The translations under genes and the position numbers were made by a program. Shown here one piece after another: positions 33,586 to 42,493 of a stretch of DNA of 64,000 nucleotides. Source of the stretch: Nocardioides sp. URHA0020 (GTDB lineage Bacteria; Actinomycetota; Actinomycetes; Propionibacteriales; Nocardioidaceae); NCBI RefSeq assembly GCF_000620705.1, contig NZ_KK211167.1, positions 1 through 64,000 on the forward strand. Reading direction: 5' to 3'. The number at the start of each line of letters is the position of its first letter. Positions within the stretch are counted from its first letter, which is position 1. The notes under the pieces are model-generated. The model ran no database searches. It was not told the DNA's origin and saw only the letters and a program-made list of their open reading frames with translations.

Positions 33586-35312
33586 CGCCACCGCTCGTTG
33601 TCGATCGTCAGGATGATCTCGAGGTCCTCGGGCGTGATCTCGACACCCTCGAGCTCGAGCTCCTCGACCGTCGGCAGCACGCCGACCGGGGTCTGGCGCC
33701 CGGTGACGTCGCCGTCCTTGAAGCGAGCGAGCCAGAGCAGCGCCCGCAGGTTCTCGCGGTAGCCGGGCCAGCGGAAGTGGCCGTCCTCGCCCCGCTGGAA
33801 CCAGTTGACGTGCGCGAAGATCGGGCGGTCGGTCGCCGCACCGATGATCTTCAGCCAGTGCGCGGCGTAGTCGCCCTCGCCGTACGCCATGAACGGCCGC
33901 ATCGACATCGGGTCGTAGCGCAGCTGGCCGTCCACGCCCTCGGCGGCGAAGGTCGCCTCGGCGCCGAGCGTCAGGCCGTCGTAGACGCCCTCGGCCAGGT
34001 CGGTGATCGCGCGGACGAGCGGCTCGCGGTCGCTGGTGCGGCCACCGAAGATGATCGCGTCGATCGGGACGCCGGCGGGGTCCTCGAAGTCGGCGGCGAC
34101 GTTGGGCACGTTGTCGAGCGTCGTGGTGAAGCGGCTGTTGGGGTGCGCCCACGGTGACGTGTCGTCCGCCGCGCGCTCCGAGATCAGCTCGCCCTTCCAG
34201 TCCTGCCACCCGGTGACGTCCGCGGGCGGGCTCTTCGTCATGCCCTCCCACCAGACCTCGTGGGTCTGCTCGTTGTAGGCGACGTTGGTGAAGATGACGC
34301 CGGACCCGTCGCCGATCGACTCGAGCGCCGTCGGGTTGGTCTTCTCGTTGGTGTCCTTGGCGACGCCGAAGACGCCGAACTCGGGGTTCATGCCGTAGAC
34401 CCGGCCGTCGTCGGGGTTGACCCACAGCCAGGCGATGTCGTCGCCGTAGAACTCGACGTGGTAGCGGTCGCCGAGGGCGTCCGGCGCGAGCGTCATCGCG
34501 AGGTTGGTCTTGCCCGAGGCGCTCGGGAAGCCGCCGCAGATGTGCCAGCGCTTGCCGGTCTCCTTGTCGGTGATGCCGAGGAGCATGAACTGCTCGGCCA
34601 GGAAGACCCCGGACGCGCGGCCGTCGTAGCAGGCCTGCCGCAGCCCGTGGGCGATCTTGCCGAGGAGCGCGTTGCCGCCGTACGACGAGCCGAAGTGCAG
34701 GATCGTGCGCTCGTCGGCGACCGTCGCGAAGTAGCGCTGGTCGTCGGGCGTGCCCTGGCCGAGGTTCTCCAGGTCACCGGTCACGTGCACCGCACGCACG
34801 AAGCTGTTGGGGTCCTCGAGCTCGTTGACGTACGACGCACCGACGCGCGACATCCGGATCATGTGCAGCACGACCGGGCGGCTGTCGGTGAGCTCCACGC
34901 CCGCGGCGTACGGCGTCAGCGGCGATCCCGGGGGTGCCATCAGGTACGGGATGACGTACATGGTCTTGCCGGCCGAGGCCCCGCGCATCCGGTCGGTGAG
35001 CAGCTCGGTCATCTCGGCCGCGGGCTTCCAGTTGTTGTAGACGCCCTTGTCGTCCTCGGTGCTGGTGGCCACGACCGTGCGCTCCTCGGAGCGTGCGGTG
35101 TCCTTGAAGTAGCTGCGCGAGTAGTAGCGGCCCTCGCCCGCCGGGAGCAGCTCACCCGCGTCGAGCGCCTCCTGGACCAGTCGCGCGTCGTCGGCCGCGT
35201 CAACCACCTCGACCCGGTCGGGCTGCGTGATGGCGGCCCACTCGGCCACGTACTCACGCACTCGGGGGTTGGTGAGTCCTGCCTCGTCCAGCGCACTGTT
35301 CACATCGACCAT
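33477..35312 (-). CDS. divergent GTP-type phosphoenolpyruvate carboxykinase paralogue
   Basis: A 611-residue protein of GTP-PEPCK length. Fold motifs are kept: GGNALLGK (Lys219), GDDIAWLWVNPDDGRVYGMNPEFGVFG, PNSRF and FGGRTSDREP. It departs from the family at sites normally invariant. The P-loop reads FPSASGKTN with Ser266 where mammalian and bacterial enzymes have Cys. LAEQ has Gln241 where a Mn-ligand His is expected. GASAGKTMYVIPY replaces [14 protein letters not shown] canonical copy lies at 42494-44326. The ATG at 35312 is the third of three in-frame ATGs. Activity and substrate are uncertain. Confidence 0.8.
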   Translation of the reverse strand: MVDVNSALDEAGLTNPRVREYVAEWAAITQPDRVEVVDAADDARLVQEALDAGELLPAGEGRYYSRSYFKDTARSEERTVVATSTEDDKGVYNNWKPAAEMTELLTDRMRGASAGKTMYVIPYLMAPPGSPLTPYAAGVELTDSRPVVLHMIRMSRVGASYVNELEDPNSFVRAVHVTGDLENLGQGTPDDQRYFATVADERTILHFGSSYGGNALLGKIAHGLRQACYDGRASGVFLAEQFMLLGITDKETGKRWHICGGFPSASGKTNLAMTLAPDALGDRYHVEFYGDDIAWLWVNPDDGRVYGMNPEFGVFGVAKDTNEKTNPTALESIGDGSGVIFTNVAYNEQTHEVWWEGMTKSPPADVTGWQDWKGELISERAADDTSPWAHPNSRFTTTLDNVPNVAADFEDPAGVPIDAIIFGGRTSDREPLVRAITDLAEGVYDGLTLGAEATFAAEGVDGQLRYDPMSMRPFMAYGEGDYAAHWLKIIGAATDRPIFAHVNWFQRGEDGHFRWPGYRENLRALLWLARFKDGDVTGRQTPVGVLPTVEELELEGVEITPEDLEIILTIDNERWRQEMGFREAHLKAFDRLPEEIWEAHRRVSAALDAEA

Positions 35313-35469
35313 GTCCGTCGCAGCCTCTCGATCCATCCGGCGGGTGCTGGGCACGGTACCCAACATCCGCACCGCCGGGTCCATCGGCGTGCGTTAGAAG
35401 CGCCACATCCCAACCCACACTGGGCTTTCGTCTTCGGAGGGCCTAAGTGGGAGGGTCGAAAACGGTCGT

Positions 35470-37953
35470 TCAGCGGACCCTTCCGGACGCCGCCGAGGAC
35501 CGGGCGGCGGACCGGTAGCCGGCCGCGGAGCCGACCACCCGGACCGTGATCCGCTGGCCCCGCAGAGCCGCCGTGAGCCGCAGCCGCGCGGTGCCCTGGC
35601 CTCGGATCACCGTGCCGTTGGCCAGCCACCGGTACGACAGGTGGACGGCCGAGCCGCCGGCGCTCCATCGGCCGGGCCTGACGACGAGCGTGCGCCCCAC
35701 CCTGGCGGTGCCCCGGATCGTGGGCCGCGCCGTGGTGATGGTGCCGGACCGGACCGCAGCCGTCGCTCGCGAGGTGGCGGTCCGGGTCGCGTAGCCGACC
35801 CGCGCGCCGGTGACCCGGACGGCGATGGCGGCTCCGCGCTGGGCCGCGGTGAGCCGCAGGGAGCGGCCCGTGGCGCCGGCGATCGCACGGCCGTCGGCGA
35901 GCCAGGTGTAGCGGAGCTGCACGGGGCCCGGACCCCAGCCACCGGCGGCGGCGGTGAGGGTCCGACCGACCGTCGGCGTACCGCTGACGGTGGGGGTGCC
36001 GGCGGTGAGCGCGCCCGCGACGACCGTGGTGGTCGCCGTCGTGGTGACCGGGCCGAACCCGGAGCGGGTGCCGGTGACGCGGAGCTCGACCGTCGCGCCG
36101 ACCAGCGTCGGGTCGCTCAGGGTCAGCGGCGCATCGGTCGCGAGGACGGTGTCGCCGACCTGCCAGCCGTAGTGCGTGCTGACGCCGTCGTCCCACGTGC
36201 CGAGGTCCGCGGTCAGCCGGCTGCCGATCGTCGGTGTCCCGCCGATCTGCGGGTCCGGGGTGAGCGACTGGGTCAGCCCGAGGTCGAGGTCGAGCGTGCC
36301 GCTCCACAGCGAGTGGCCGAAGCGGTTGCCGTCATCGGCCCAGAGCACCTGCCGGGCGCCGCCGGTGGCCGTCGAGGCCGGGGCGACGACGAAGCCCTCG
36401 AGGTTGTAGTTGGGCAGGCCCGTGGGGGCGCTGTAGTCGCGCTCGACGGCGAAGTGGCCGTCGCTGCCGACCTTCAGCAGCGCGGTGGCGTTGCCGCAGG
36501 TGTTGTCGCAGTGTGCCCAGATCCGGCCGAGGTCCGCGTCGTACGACGCCTCCATGACGCCGACCATCCCGGTGGCGATGTCGGCGACGCGGACGAAGGT
36601 GTGGTCGGTGTTGAGCACGTAGGCACGCAGGTGGCCCGTCTTCTCCACGGCGCCCAGGAAGAGCCCGGGGGCCGCTTTGCCCGGGTACGCCGCCGGGTCG
36701 TAGCGCGTCCCGGCGTCGGTGCGGAACCCGGCGCGGGTCAGGAAGGCGTCGGGCACGTAGGCGACGCCCTCGAAGCCCAGGTTGGCGTCCGCGTTCGTGA
36801 GGCCGAGGTCGGGCGTCAGGACCCACTGGTCGCTGGCGACCAGCGTCGTGCCGCTCGCGGTCGGGTCCAGCTTGAGCACCGAGTCCAACGGGACGCCGGA
36901 GGCGGCGTTGTCGCGCTCGGTCGTGACGTAGAGCGAGCCGTCGGGGCCGACGGTGAGTCCTTCGCTGTCCGGCAGGCCGGAGCCTCCGGGGAAGCGGAGG
37001 TCCTTGCCGGCCGACCAGTCGTTGGCGGTGTCCTTGACCCAGCCCGCGCCCGATCGCAGCAGCCGGTAGACGTGGCTCTTGTTCTTGACGGCGTACAGCA
37101 CGTCGGCGTCGTTCGGGTCGAAGGCGAGGCCGCTGAGGTCCTGCCCCGACAGGCTGGTCACCCAGGCGCACTGGTCGTCGGCCGTCACCGGCGTCTGCGA
37201 GCCGGGCCAGGCGACGACGCCGGCGGGGACGGTGCCGGGCGCGGTGCCGCCGTCCTCGGTCTGGCACGGCGCCTCGGGACCTCCGCCGCCACCGGCCCCG
37301 CCACCGTCTCCGGTGCGGACGTCGGTGGGCGTCAGGGTCCCGTGGGTCGAGGCGCCCGGCGAGCCGATCGAGCCGGTCGCGCTGGTCCAGGAGGCCTCCG
37401 CGTCGGCGGCCGTCGCGATGCTCCACCCGGTGGTGGTCGCCTTCGCACCCAGGTGGGCGGCGTCCACCCACGCCGACCGGCCCTTGCCGGGGAAGAAGCC
37501 GCTCACGTACGACACCGAGTCGACCTCGGCGCCGCTGCCGTCGTAGAGGTGGACCGCGTTCGGGCCCTTGTTCAGGGTCTCCGTGCCGTCGTTGACGATC
37601 GCGACGGAGGCCTTGAGTCCCCAGTCCGTGCGGAACGCCGTCGCGTCGGCGTCGGTGATGATGGCCGACGCTCCCGGGGCCAGCGTGCCGAGCGACGTCA
37701 GCGACACGGCTCCTGCCGTCGCCTTCACGTTGTCGTAGGACCAGCCGGTCAGGTCCTGGGCAGCGTCGCCGATGTTGGTCAGCTCGACGTACTCGCCGTC
37801 ACCGCCGGACGCGATCAGCCCGCCGTACGCGATCTCGGTGATCCGGATGACGGCCCCGGTGTCCGCGTGCGCGGGTGGGACGACGACGCCCAGGGTGAGC
37901 ACGCCGAGCGACGTGGCCAGTGCGGCAGACAGGGAGCGGCGCGCGTGCGGCAA
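35470..37953 (-). CDS. large secreted lamin-tail-domain protein
   Basis: An 827-residue exported protein probably starting at TTG (37953), which has GAAGGA upstream and precedes a signal peptide ending PPAHA. A lamin-tail domain follows (about 30-150; ITEIAYGG, GEYVELTNIGD, LTGWSYDN), then a Gly-rich linker, then a ~330-residue region with LSGLAFDPNDADVLYAVKNKSHVYRL resembling a beta-propeller. The C-terminus has four repeated beta modules each with GTP(T)xGxxL and YxWLADG or similar. Probably extracellular adhesion or nucleic-acid or phosphate related; role not readable. Confidence 0.7.
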   Translation of the reverse strand: MPHARRSLSAALATSLGVLTLGVVVPPAHADTGAVIRITEIAYGGLIASGGDGEYVELTNIGDAAQDLTGWSYDNVKATAGAVSLTSLGTLAPGASAIITDADATAFRTDWGLKASVAIVNDGTETLNKGPNAVHLYDGSGAEVDSVSYVSGFFPGKGRSAWVDAAHLGAKATTTGWSIATAADAEASWTSATGSIGSPGASTHGTLTPTDVRTGDGGGAGGGGGPEAPCQTEDGGTAPGTVPAGVVAWPGSQTPVTADDQCAWVTSLSGQDLSGLAFDPNDADVLYAVKNKSHVYRLLRSGAGWVKDTANDWSAGKDLRFPGGSGLPDSEGLTVGPDGSLYVTTERDNAASGVPLDSVLKLDPTASGTTLVASDQWVLTPDLGLTNADANLGFEGVAYVPDAFLTRAGFRTDAGTRYDPAAYPGKAAPGLFLGAVEKTGHLRAYVLNTDHTFVRVADIATGMVGVMEASYDADLGRIWAHCDNTCGNATALLKVGSDGHFAVERDYSAPTGLPNYNLEGFVVAPASTATGGARQVLWADDGNRFGHSLWSGTLDLDLGLTQSLTPDPQIGGTPTIGSRLTADLGTWDDGVSTHYGWQVGDTVLATDAPLTLSDPTLVGATVELRVTGTRSGFGPVTTTATTTVVAGALTAGTPTVSGTPTVGRTLTAAAGGWGPGPVQLRYTWLADGRAIAGATGRSLRLTAAQRGAAIAVRVTGARVGYATRTATSRATAAVRSGTITTARPTIRGTARVGRTLVVRPGRWSAGGSAVHLSYRWLANGTVIRGQGTARLRLTAALRGQRITVRVVGSAAGYRSAARSSAASGRVR

Positions 37954-38116
37954 GACAGTTCCTTCGTCCGGGGTGGCTCGAGATCCGACTCCGCAGGCTG
38001 GACATCGCGTCGCAACGAGCCGCCAACCCGGACGGAACGGCGCGAGAACGTCAGGTGACCACTCGCGGCCGGCCCGTGGCCCGGCCATGATGGCTCCGTC
38101 CGGACGAGGGGAGACA

Positions 38117-39151
38117 GTGGTGCGACGGAGCCTGGCGAACGATCCCGACGACCTGGTCGCCGAGGCGCTGGAGGGCCTCGCGCTGGCGCACCCCACGCTG
38201 CTCCGGTACGACGCCGAGCACGGGTTCGTCGCCCGGGCGGCGCCGGCACCCGACAAGGTCGCCCTGGTGTCAGGGGGTGGCTCGGGGCACGAGCCGCTGC
38301 ACGCGTCCTTCGTCGGCACCGGCATGCTCGACGTGGCCGTGCCGGGTGCCGTCTTCGCGAGCCCGACCGCCCTGCAGCTCTACGAGGCGACGCGCGCCGC
38401 GGACGCCGGACGGGGCGTCCTGCACATCGTGAAGAACTACACCGGCGACGTCATCAACTTCACCATCGCCCGCGAGCTGGCCGACGAGGACGACGCCGTC
38501 GCGACCGAGGTGGTGCTGGTCGACGACGACCTCGCGACCGACCCAGCGACCGACCCAGCGACCGACCCAGCCGAGACCGACGACGGTGGGCCGGGGCGAC
38601 GCGGTACGGCGGCCGTGGTCGCGGTCGAGAAGATCTGCGGCGCCGCGGCCGAGGCCGGGGCGGACCTGGCGACGGTGGCGGCGCTCGGCCGGCGGGTCGC
38701 CGGCCGGGCCCGCAGCATGGCGCTCGCGCTGACGGCGGGGACGCACCCCGGCGAGTCGCGGCCGGCCTTCGAGCTCGACGGGGACGAGGTCGAGCTGGGC
38801 GTCGGCATCCACGGCGAGCGGGGTCGCTCGCGGGTCCCGATGGCGAGCGCCGACGAGCTCACCTCGCTGCTGGTCGAGCCGCTCCTGGCGAGCCTCGAGC
38901 TGGCCCGTGGTGGCGGCGTCGTCGCGATCGTCAACGGGCTCGGCTCGACGTACCCGCTCGAGCTGCACGTCGCCGCCCGGGCCGTCCACCGGCTGGTGAC
39001 CGCCCAGGGCCTGCGCGTGGATCGCTTCCTGGTCGGCTCCTACGTCACGTCCCTGGACATGCACGGGGTGTCCGTCACCCTGCTCCCCGTCGACGAGGAG
39101 CTCCTCCGCCTGTGGGACGCCCCCGTCCGAACTCCCGCCCTGACCTGGTGA
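38117..39151 (+). CDS. dhaK: dihydroxyacetone kinase subunit DhaK
   Basis: A 344-residue substrate-binding subunit that covalently holds dihydroxyacetone on a histidine. It shows LVSGGGSGHEPLH, HIVKNYTGDVINF and GVGIHGERG with the covalent His. GTG at 38117 follows GAGGGGAGA. An insertion of three ATDP repeats (38534-38569) sits in the VVLVDDD loop. DhaL follows 7 bp later. No DhaM phosphoryl donor is nearby, so the phosphate source is encoded elsewhere. Confidence 0.92.
   Translation: MVRRSLANDPDDLVAEALEGLALAHPTLLRYDAEHGFVARAAPAPDKVALVSGGGSGHEPLHASFVGTGMLDVAVPGAVFASPTALQLYEATRAADAGRGVLHIVKNYTGDVINFTIARELADEDDAVATEVVLVDDDLATDPATDPATDPAETDDGGPGRRGTAAVVAVEKICGAAAEAGADLATVAALGRRVAGRARSMALALTAGTHPGESRPAFELDGDEVELGVGIHGERGRSRVPMASADELTSLLVEPLLASLELARGGGVVAIVNGLGSTYPLELHVAARAVHRLVTAQGLRVDRFLVGSYVTSLDMHGVSVTLLPVDEELLRLWDAPVRTPALTW
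38534..38569 (+). repeat. three 12-bp in-frame repeats in dhaK
   Basis: Three perfect copies of GCGACCGACCCA encode Ala-Thr-Asp-Pro three times in a surface-loop position after VVLVDDDL. Copy number could vary without shifting the frame. Confidence 0.9.
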
Positions 39152-39158
39152 GGCACCC

Positions 39159-39788
39159 GTGAACGCATCCGACACCACCGCCGGCGACGAGCTGGCCCCC
39201 GGCTTCGGCCGGACCTGGACCGAGTCGATGATCGCCACCTTCGCGGTCGAGGCCGCCCGCCTGGGCGAGCTGGACCGGCTCTCCGGCGACGGCGACTTCG
39301 GGCGCAACCTGACCTCGGCGTACGCCCGGGTGGAGCAGGAGGTCGCGACCGCTCGGCCCCGGACCTACCGGGAGTGGCTGACGTGCGTCTCGCGCGGCTT
39401 CCTGGGCACCGGCGGCACCAGCGGTCCGCTCTTCGGGATGTTCTTCCGCGAGCTGGCCCGCTGCGCACAGGGCGACGAGCCGACGCCGGCCGAGCTCGGT
39501 GCCGGGTTGGCGGCCGGCCTGGCCGTGGTGCAGCGCTACGGCCAGGCCGAGGTCGGCCACAAGACGATGGTCGACGCCCTGTCCCCGGCGGCCGACGCCC
39601 TCGCCGTACCGGGGGCGACCCTGCGTGACGCCGCGGCTGCGGCCGCACGCGGCGCCGAGTCGACGTCGTCGATCATCGCCCGGCGTGGCCGCGCCAGCTA
39701 CGTCGGCGAGGCCTCCCGCGGCGTCCTCGACCCGGGCGCCGTCGCGGTGGCGCTCATCGTGCAGCTGGCGGCCGACGCCGCCGGCTGA
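39159..39788 (+). CDS. dhaL: dihydroxyacetone kinase subunit DhaL
   Basis: A 209-residue ADP-binding subunit. The Asp-rich magnesium site is SGDGDFGRNL, where most DhaL proteins have DGDHG, so one His is replaced by Phe. RGFLGTGGTSGPLFGMFF and VGHKTMVDALSPAADAL are typical. It starts at the GTG... ATG region 7 bp after dhaK and completes the two-subunit module. Confidence 0.9.
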   Translation: MNASDTTAGDELAPGFGRTWTESMIATFAVEAARLGELDRLSGDGDFGRNLTSAYARVEQEVATARPRTYREWLTCVSRGFLGTGGTSGPLFGMFFRELARCAQGDEPTPAELGAGLAAGLAVVQRYGQAEVGHKTMVDALSPAADALAVPGATLRDAAAAAARGAESTSSIIARRGRASYVGEASRGVLDPGAVAVALIVQLAADAAG

Positions 39789-39795
39789 GGGACCG

Positions 39796-39843
39796 CGGGC
39801 CACGACTCCCGATCGCTCCACCGGAGCGGGGGGCCGTGGCCCG
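39796..39843. terminator. bidirectional hairpin after dhaL
   Basis: Arms CGGGCCACG and CGTGGCCCG (9 bp, perfect) enclose a loop with a smaller CTCC/GGAG hairpin. It sits between the dhaL stop and the stop of the leftward small gene at 39852. Confidence 0.55.
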
Positions 39844-39851
39844 GGCTCTCG

Positions 39852-40151
39852 TCATCGTGCAGGCGGTCCGCGTTCGCGTGCCACCGTGGCTGCGGGTCGC
39901 CGAGCGCCACCGCCGCGGCGGAAGGTCCGACCGGCGCCCCAGCACGGCGGCCCGGACGGGTCGTGCGCCCCACGACGGACGGGTGGGCGGGTGGGCGGTG
40001 CTCCGCCCCAGGCCGCCTCGATCAGCTCGTCGAACTCGCGCCGGAGCCATGCGACGTCACCGGCGACCATCGCGATGAAGGCCTCGTCGATCTCGTCCGT
40101 AACGGATCGTGGGGCCGTCGCGGCGACGTCGCGAGAAGCGTGGCCGGACAT
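39852..40151 (-). CDS. small conserved-type protein downstream of Hsp20
   Basis: A 99-residue candidate. Residues about 18-52 (TDEIDEAFIAMVAGDVAWLRREFDELIEAAWGG) look like a folded helical pair reminiscent of a small actinobacterial family with a WxRxEFDxLIxAxW pattern; the remainder is Pro/Arg/Gly-rich and likely disordered. It starts 18 bp after the hsp20 stop and ends at a convergent terminator, which supports a real gene. Function unknown. Confidence 0.5.
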   Translation of the reverse strand: MSGHASRDVAATAPRSVTDEIDEAFIAMVAGDVAWLRREFDELIEAAWGGAPPTRPPVRRGAHDPSGPPCWGAGRTFRRGGGARRPAATVARERGPPAR

Positions 40152-40169
40152 CGCAGGTCCACCGCAGGC

Positions 40170-40601
40170 TCAGGCGCTGATGGCGGTGCGCTCGGCGTTG
40201 GCGCCGCCGGTGCTGATCTGGATCTTGCGCGGCTTGGCCTTCTCCGCGACGGGCACGCGGAGGCGCAGGGTGCCGTCCTCGTACCGCGCGTCGATGGCGT
40301 CCAGATCCAGGTTGTCGCCCAGCACCAGCTGGCGGCTGAAGATGCCCCGGGGACGCTCGGAGGCGAGCATCTCCCAGTCACCGTTGCGGGCGACCCGCTC
40401 GGCCCGCACCGTGAGCACGTTGCGCTCGACGTCCAGGTCGATGGACTCCGGGGAGACGCCCGGCAGGTCGAACTCGATCACGAACGTGTCGGCCTCCCGC
40501 CACGCGTCCATGGCCATCACGGCCGGCCGGTTGGTCGTGCCCAGCACCTGGTGGGTCAGGCGGTCAAGATCGCGGAATGGGTCGGTGGTGCGCAACAACA
40601 T
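40170..40601 (-). CDS. Hsp20/alpha-crystallin small heat-shock protein
   Basis: A 143-residue small chaperone. The crystallin domain starts at about residue 30 ([39 protein letters not shown]) and ends [21 protein letters not shown], with a C-terminal IQI (I-x-I) tail motif for oligomer contacts. It holds unfolded proteins without ATP. It is divergent from the MerR-type gene at 40734, sharing the dyad at 40660-40682. Confidence 0.92.
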   Translation of the reverse strand: MLLRTTDPFRDLDRLTHQVLGTTNRPAVMAMDAWREADTFVIEFDLPGVSPESIDLDVERNVLTVRAERVARNGDWEMLASERPRGIFSRQLVLGDNLDLDAIDARYEDGTLRLRVPVAEKAKPRKIQISTGGANAERTAISA

Positions 40602-40659
40602 GAGTCGTCCTTTCCCTCGAGGTCGTCAGACCGGTGGTGTGTCCCAGGATCTGTATCAC

Positions 40660-40682
40660 TGGGTATAGGTTTTATATACCCA
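40660..40682. promoter_or_regulatory. inverted repeat between hsp20 and the MerR gene
   Basis: TGGGTATA-N7-TATACCCA, perfect 8-bp arms, in the only AT-rich part of the 132-bp divergent spacer. The N7 spacing equals that of the HspR-binding HAIR element (CTTGAGT-N7-ACTCAAG), but the arms differ. It overlaps likely -10 sequences (TATA). Confidence 0.7.
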
Positions 40683-40733
40683 CGATCACGGCAAGGATCA
40701 AGTGGTCGGCATCGGGAAATCTGGAGGGTCGTC

Positions 40734-41042
40734 ATGTCGGACGCACGCGGGGTCTTCGCCATCTCGGTGGCGGCCGACCTGGTGTCGATGCAGATCCAGA
40801 ACCTCCGGGTCTACGAGCGCCATGGACTCGTCACGCCCAGCCGGACACCGGGCGGCACCCGCCTCTACAGCCCCGACGACATCCGGCGGCTCCACCGCAT
40901 CCGCACGCTCCTCGCGGAGGGACTCAACCTGGCGGGGATCGCGCGCGTGCTGCTCCTCGAGGACGAGGTCGCGCGACTGAGGGCCCGGGTTACGTCGACG
41001 CCCCGGACGGGTACGGCGCCGTCAACATCCCATCGTTACTGA
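40734..41042 (+). CDS. MerR-family (HspR-like) regulator
   Basis: A 102-residue protein: a MerR winged-helix DNA-binding domain (residues 6-75: VFAISVAADLVSMQIQNLRVYERHGLVTPSRTPGGTRLYSPDDIRRLHRI) and a short Arg-rich tail. VFAISVAADL...HPQTLRxYE-type architecture matches HspR-like repressors of heat-shock genes, though the usual HPQT is here SMQI. Divergent from hsp20 with an inverted repeat between. It is followed 9 bp later by the four-helix-bundle gene, so the two probably share a transcript. Confidence 0.85.
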   Translation: MSDARGVFAISVAADLVSMQIQNLRVYERHGLVTPSRTPGGTRLYSPDDIRRLHRIRTLLAEGLNLAGIARVLLLEDEVARLRARVTSTPRTGTAPSTSHRY

Positions 41043-41051
41043 GGAGTCATC

Positions 41052-41495
41052 GTGTCGGACGACAAGCACGTCGCCAAGGAACTGGTCGAGACGCTCAAGG
41101 ACGGTGACCGCGGCTTCGCCAGCGCGGCGGACAAGCTGCGGGACAGCGACCGCCCGGAGTGGGCCGCGACGCTGCAGCGTCTGTCCGAGCAGCGTGCCGA
41201 GTTCCACCGCGAGATCGTCGCCATGGGCGAGGACTACGGCGACGACGTCGACGAGAGCGGGACGGTCGCCGCGACGGTGCACCGCGGGTGGATCTCGCTG
41301 AAGGACGCCCTGACCGGCGACGACCCCGACGGCGTCCTCAAGGCGGTCCTGACCGGCGAGGACCACGCCGTGTCGGAGTACGAGAAGGCGCTCCAGCAGG
41401 ACCTCACCGCGGGATTCCGGACCGTTGTGACCCGGCAGCACGCCGCGGTCGTCGCTGCCCGCGACGAGGTCAAGGCGCTCCAGGCCGTCTCCTGA
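41052..41495 (+). CDS. PA2169-like four-helix-bundle protein
   Basis: A 147-residue protein starting at GTG, with long amphipathic helices (KELVETLKDGDRGFASAADKL, PEWAATLQRLSEQRAEFHREI and onward). It matches the DUF2383/PA2169 ferritin-like helical family, whose members accumulate in stress; whether it binds metal is unknown (Glu and His are frequent in helices 2-4). Co-transcribed with the MerR gene, so probably stress-induced along with hsp20. Confidence 0.75.
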   Translation: MSDDKHVAKELVETLKDGDRGFASAADKLRDSDRPEWAATLQRLSEQRAEFHREIVAMGEDYGDDVDESGTVAATVHRGWISLKDALTGDDPDGVLKAVLTGEDHAVSEYEKALQQDLTAGFRTVVTRQHAAVVAARDEVKALQAVS

Positions 41496-41552
41496 CCTTC
41501 GCGCGCCGGTCGGCAGCAACGCCGGCTCCGACCGGCGTGCTGCGAGAACGAC

Positions 41553-41590
41553 AGAAGCCGCAGACCCAGCATCGCTGGTCTGCGGCTTCT
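41553..41590. terminator. strong hairpin after the four-helix gene and tRNA-Arg
   Basis: AGAAGCCGCAGACC pairs with GGTCTGCGGCTTCT across a short loop. It ends 8 bp before the 3' end of the leftward tRNA-Arg and serves both convergent units. Confidence 0.8.
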
Positions 41591-41598
41591 TCGTTCGG

Positions 41599-41671
41599 TG
41601 CGCCTGTAGGGATTCGAACCCCAAACCTTCTGATCCGTAGTCAGATGCTCTATCCGTTGAGCTACAGGCGC
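41599..41671 (-). tRNA. tRNA-Arg (ACG)
   Basis: A 73-nt cloverleaf: acceptor GCGCCTG/CAGGCGC with discriminator A, D arm GCTC/GAGC, anticodon stem TCTGA/TCAGA with loop CTACGGA (anticodon ACG) and T loop TTCGAAT. CCA is not encoded. Confidence 0.97.
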
Positions 41672-41749
41672 ATGTCGCCACTCGCGTGAGCGACTGGACG
41701 AGGATAGCCGAACGCAGCAGGGTTGCCGAAATCAGGGGAGGATCGCGCC

Positions 41750-42265
41750 ATGCTCCCTCGGGTCGCCGTCGCACTCGTCCTCGCGCTCGCCACCGGCGCC
41801 GGACTCGTGCTGACGGGCTGCCAGGGCGGGAGCGAGCAGCCCGGGCCCGCGCCGAGCAGCGTCGAGGCGTTCCCGGAGGCGCCGCGGATGTCCGAGCCGC
41901 TCACGGTCCGGCTGCGTCCCTCGCTGCGCCGCCTGGGCGAGTCGGGCGCCTACCGCTTCGTCGGTGACTCCGGCCCGGTCGTGGTCGCCCGAGTGACGAC
42001 CGCGCCCTCGGCCGACCACACCTCGTGGGGCACGACCGTCGTGTTCGCCGCCGGGTCCGCCGACGCCGTACGGCGGGCTCGGGACCAGGCGGCCGGCTTC
42101 GGCGGCGTGGTCGTGGTGACGGTGGGCGACGACGTCGTCGCGAGCATCCCACCGGCGGACCTGACCCCTCGTCGAGCGGTCCGCTTTGGACTTGAGAAGT
42201 CCGAAGCATGGGCGGTTGTGGACGCATATCGCGATGCTCAGACCCGCTCAAAACAAGGGATGTGA
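41750..42265 (+). CDS. hypothetical lipoprotein
   Basis: A 171-residue protein with a lipoprotein signal: hydrophobic segment then LVLTGC with lipidated Cys24. The mature part is Pro/Ser-rich and then a compact alpha/beta region (GPVVVARVTTAPS, WGTTVVFAAGSADAVRRARDQA). GGGGAGG lies upstream of the ATG. I do not recognise the family. It is alone between tRNA-Arg and the PEPCK gene. Confidence 0.7.
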   Translation: MLPRVAVALVLALATGAGLVLTGCQGGSEQPGPAPSSVEAFPEAPRMSEPLTVRLRPSLRRLGESGAYRFVGDSGPVVVARVTTAPSADHTSWGTTVVFAAGSADAVRRARDQAAGFGGVVVVTVGDDVVASIPPADLTPRRAVRFGLEKSEAWAVVDAYRDAQTRSKQGM

Positions 42266-42493
42266 CGCTCCCCACGGAGCATTGATCGATCCAATGTGTG
42301 GCTGCCGGACAGCCCGGTACTGTCGCTGCAATCCCGAGCCAGACCGCCCGGTCTCCGGCCCCCGGGACGCTCCACCACTCGCCGACAACGACGCCGAGCG
42401 ATCCGCCACTACTCCACGACACACCGTCGATGCGCTCGACGGCCGGCGACGCCCCTCCCGTGGGCAGCACCGTGCATCGCGAGAGGGACCAGC

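Noticed and set aside
38117..39788. Complete PTS-dependent DhaKLM operon
   Set aside because: No DhaM or PTS domain gene follows; a terminator hairpin closes the unit after dhaL.
42281..42295. Palindrome-like ATTGATCGATCCAAT upstream of pckG
   Set aside because: Imperfect and 199 bp from the start; no matching regulator or second copy, so not claimed as an operator.
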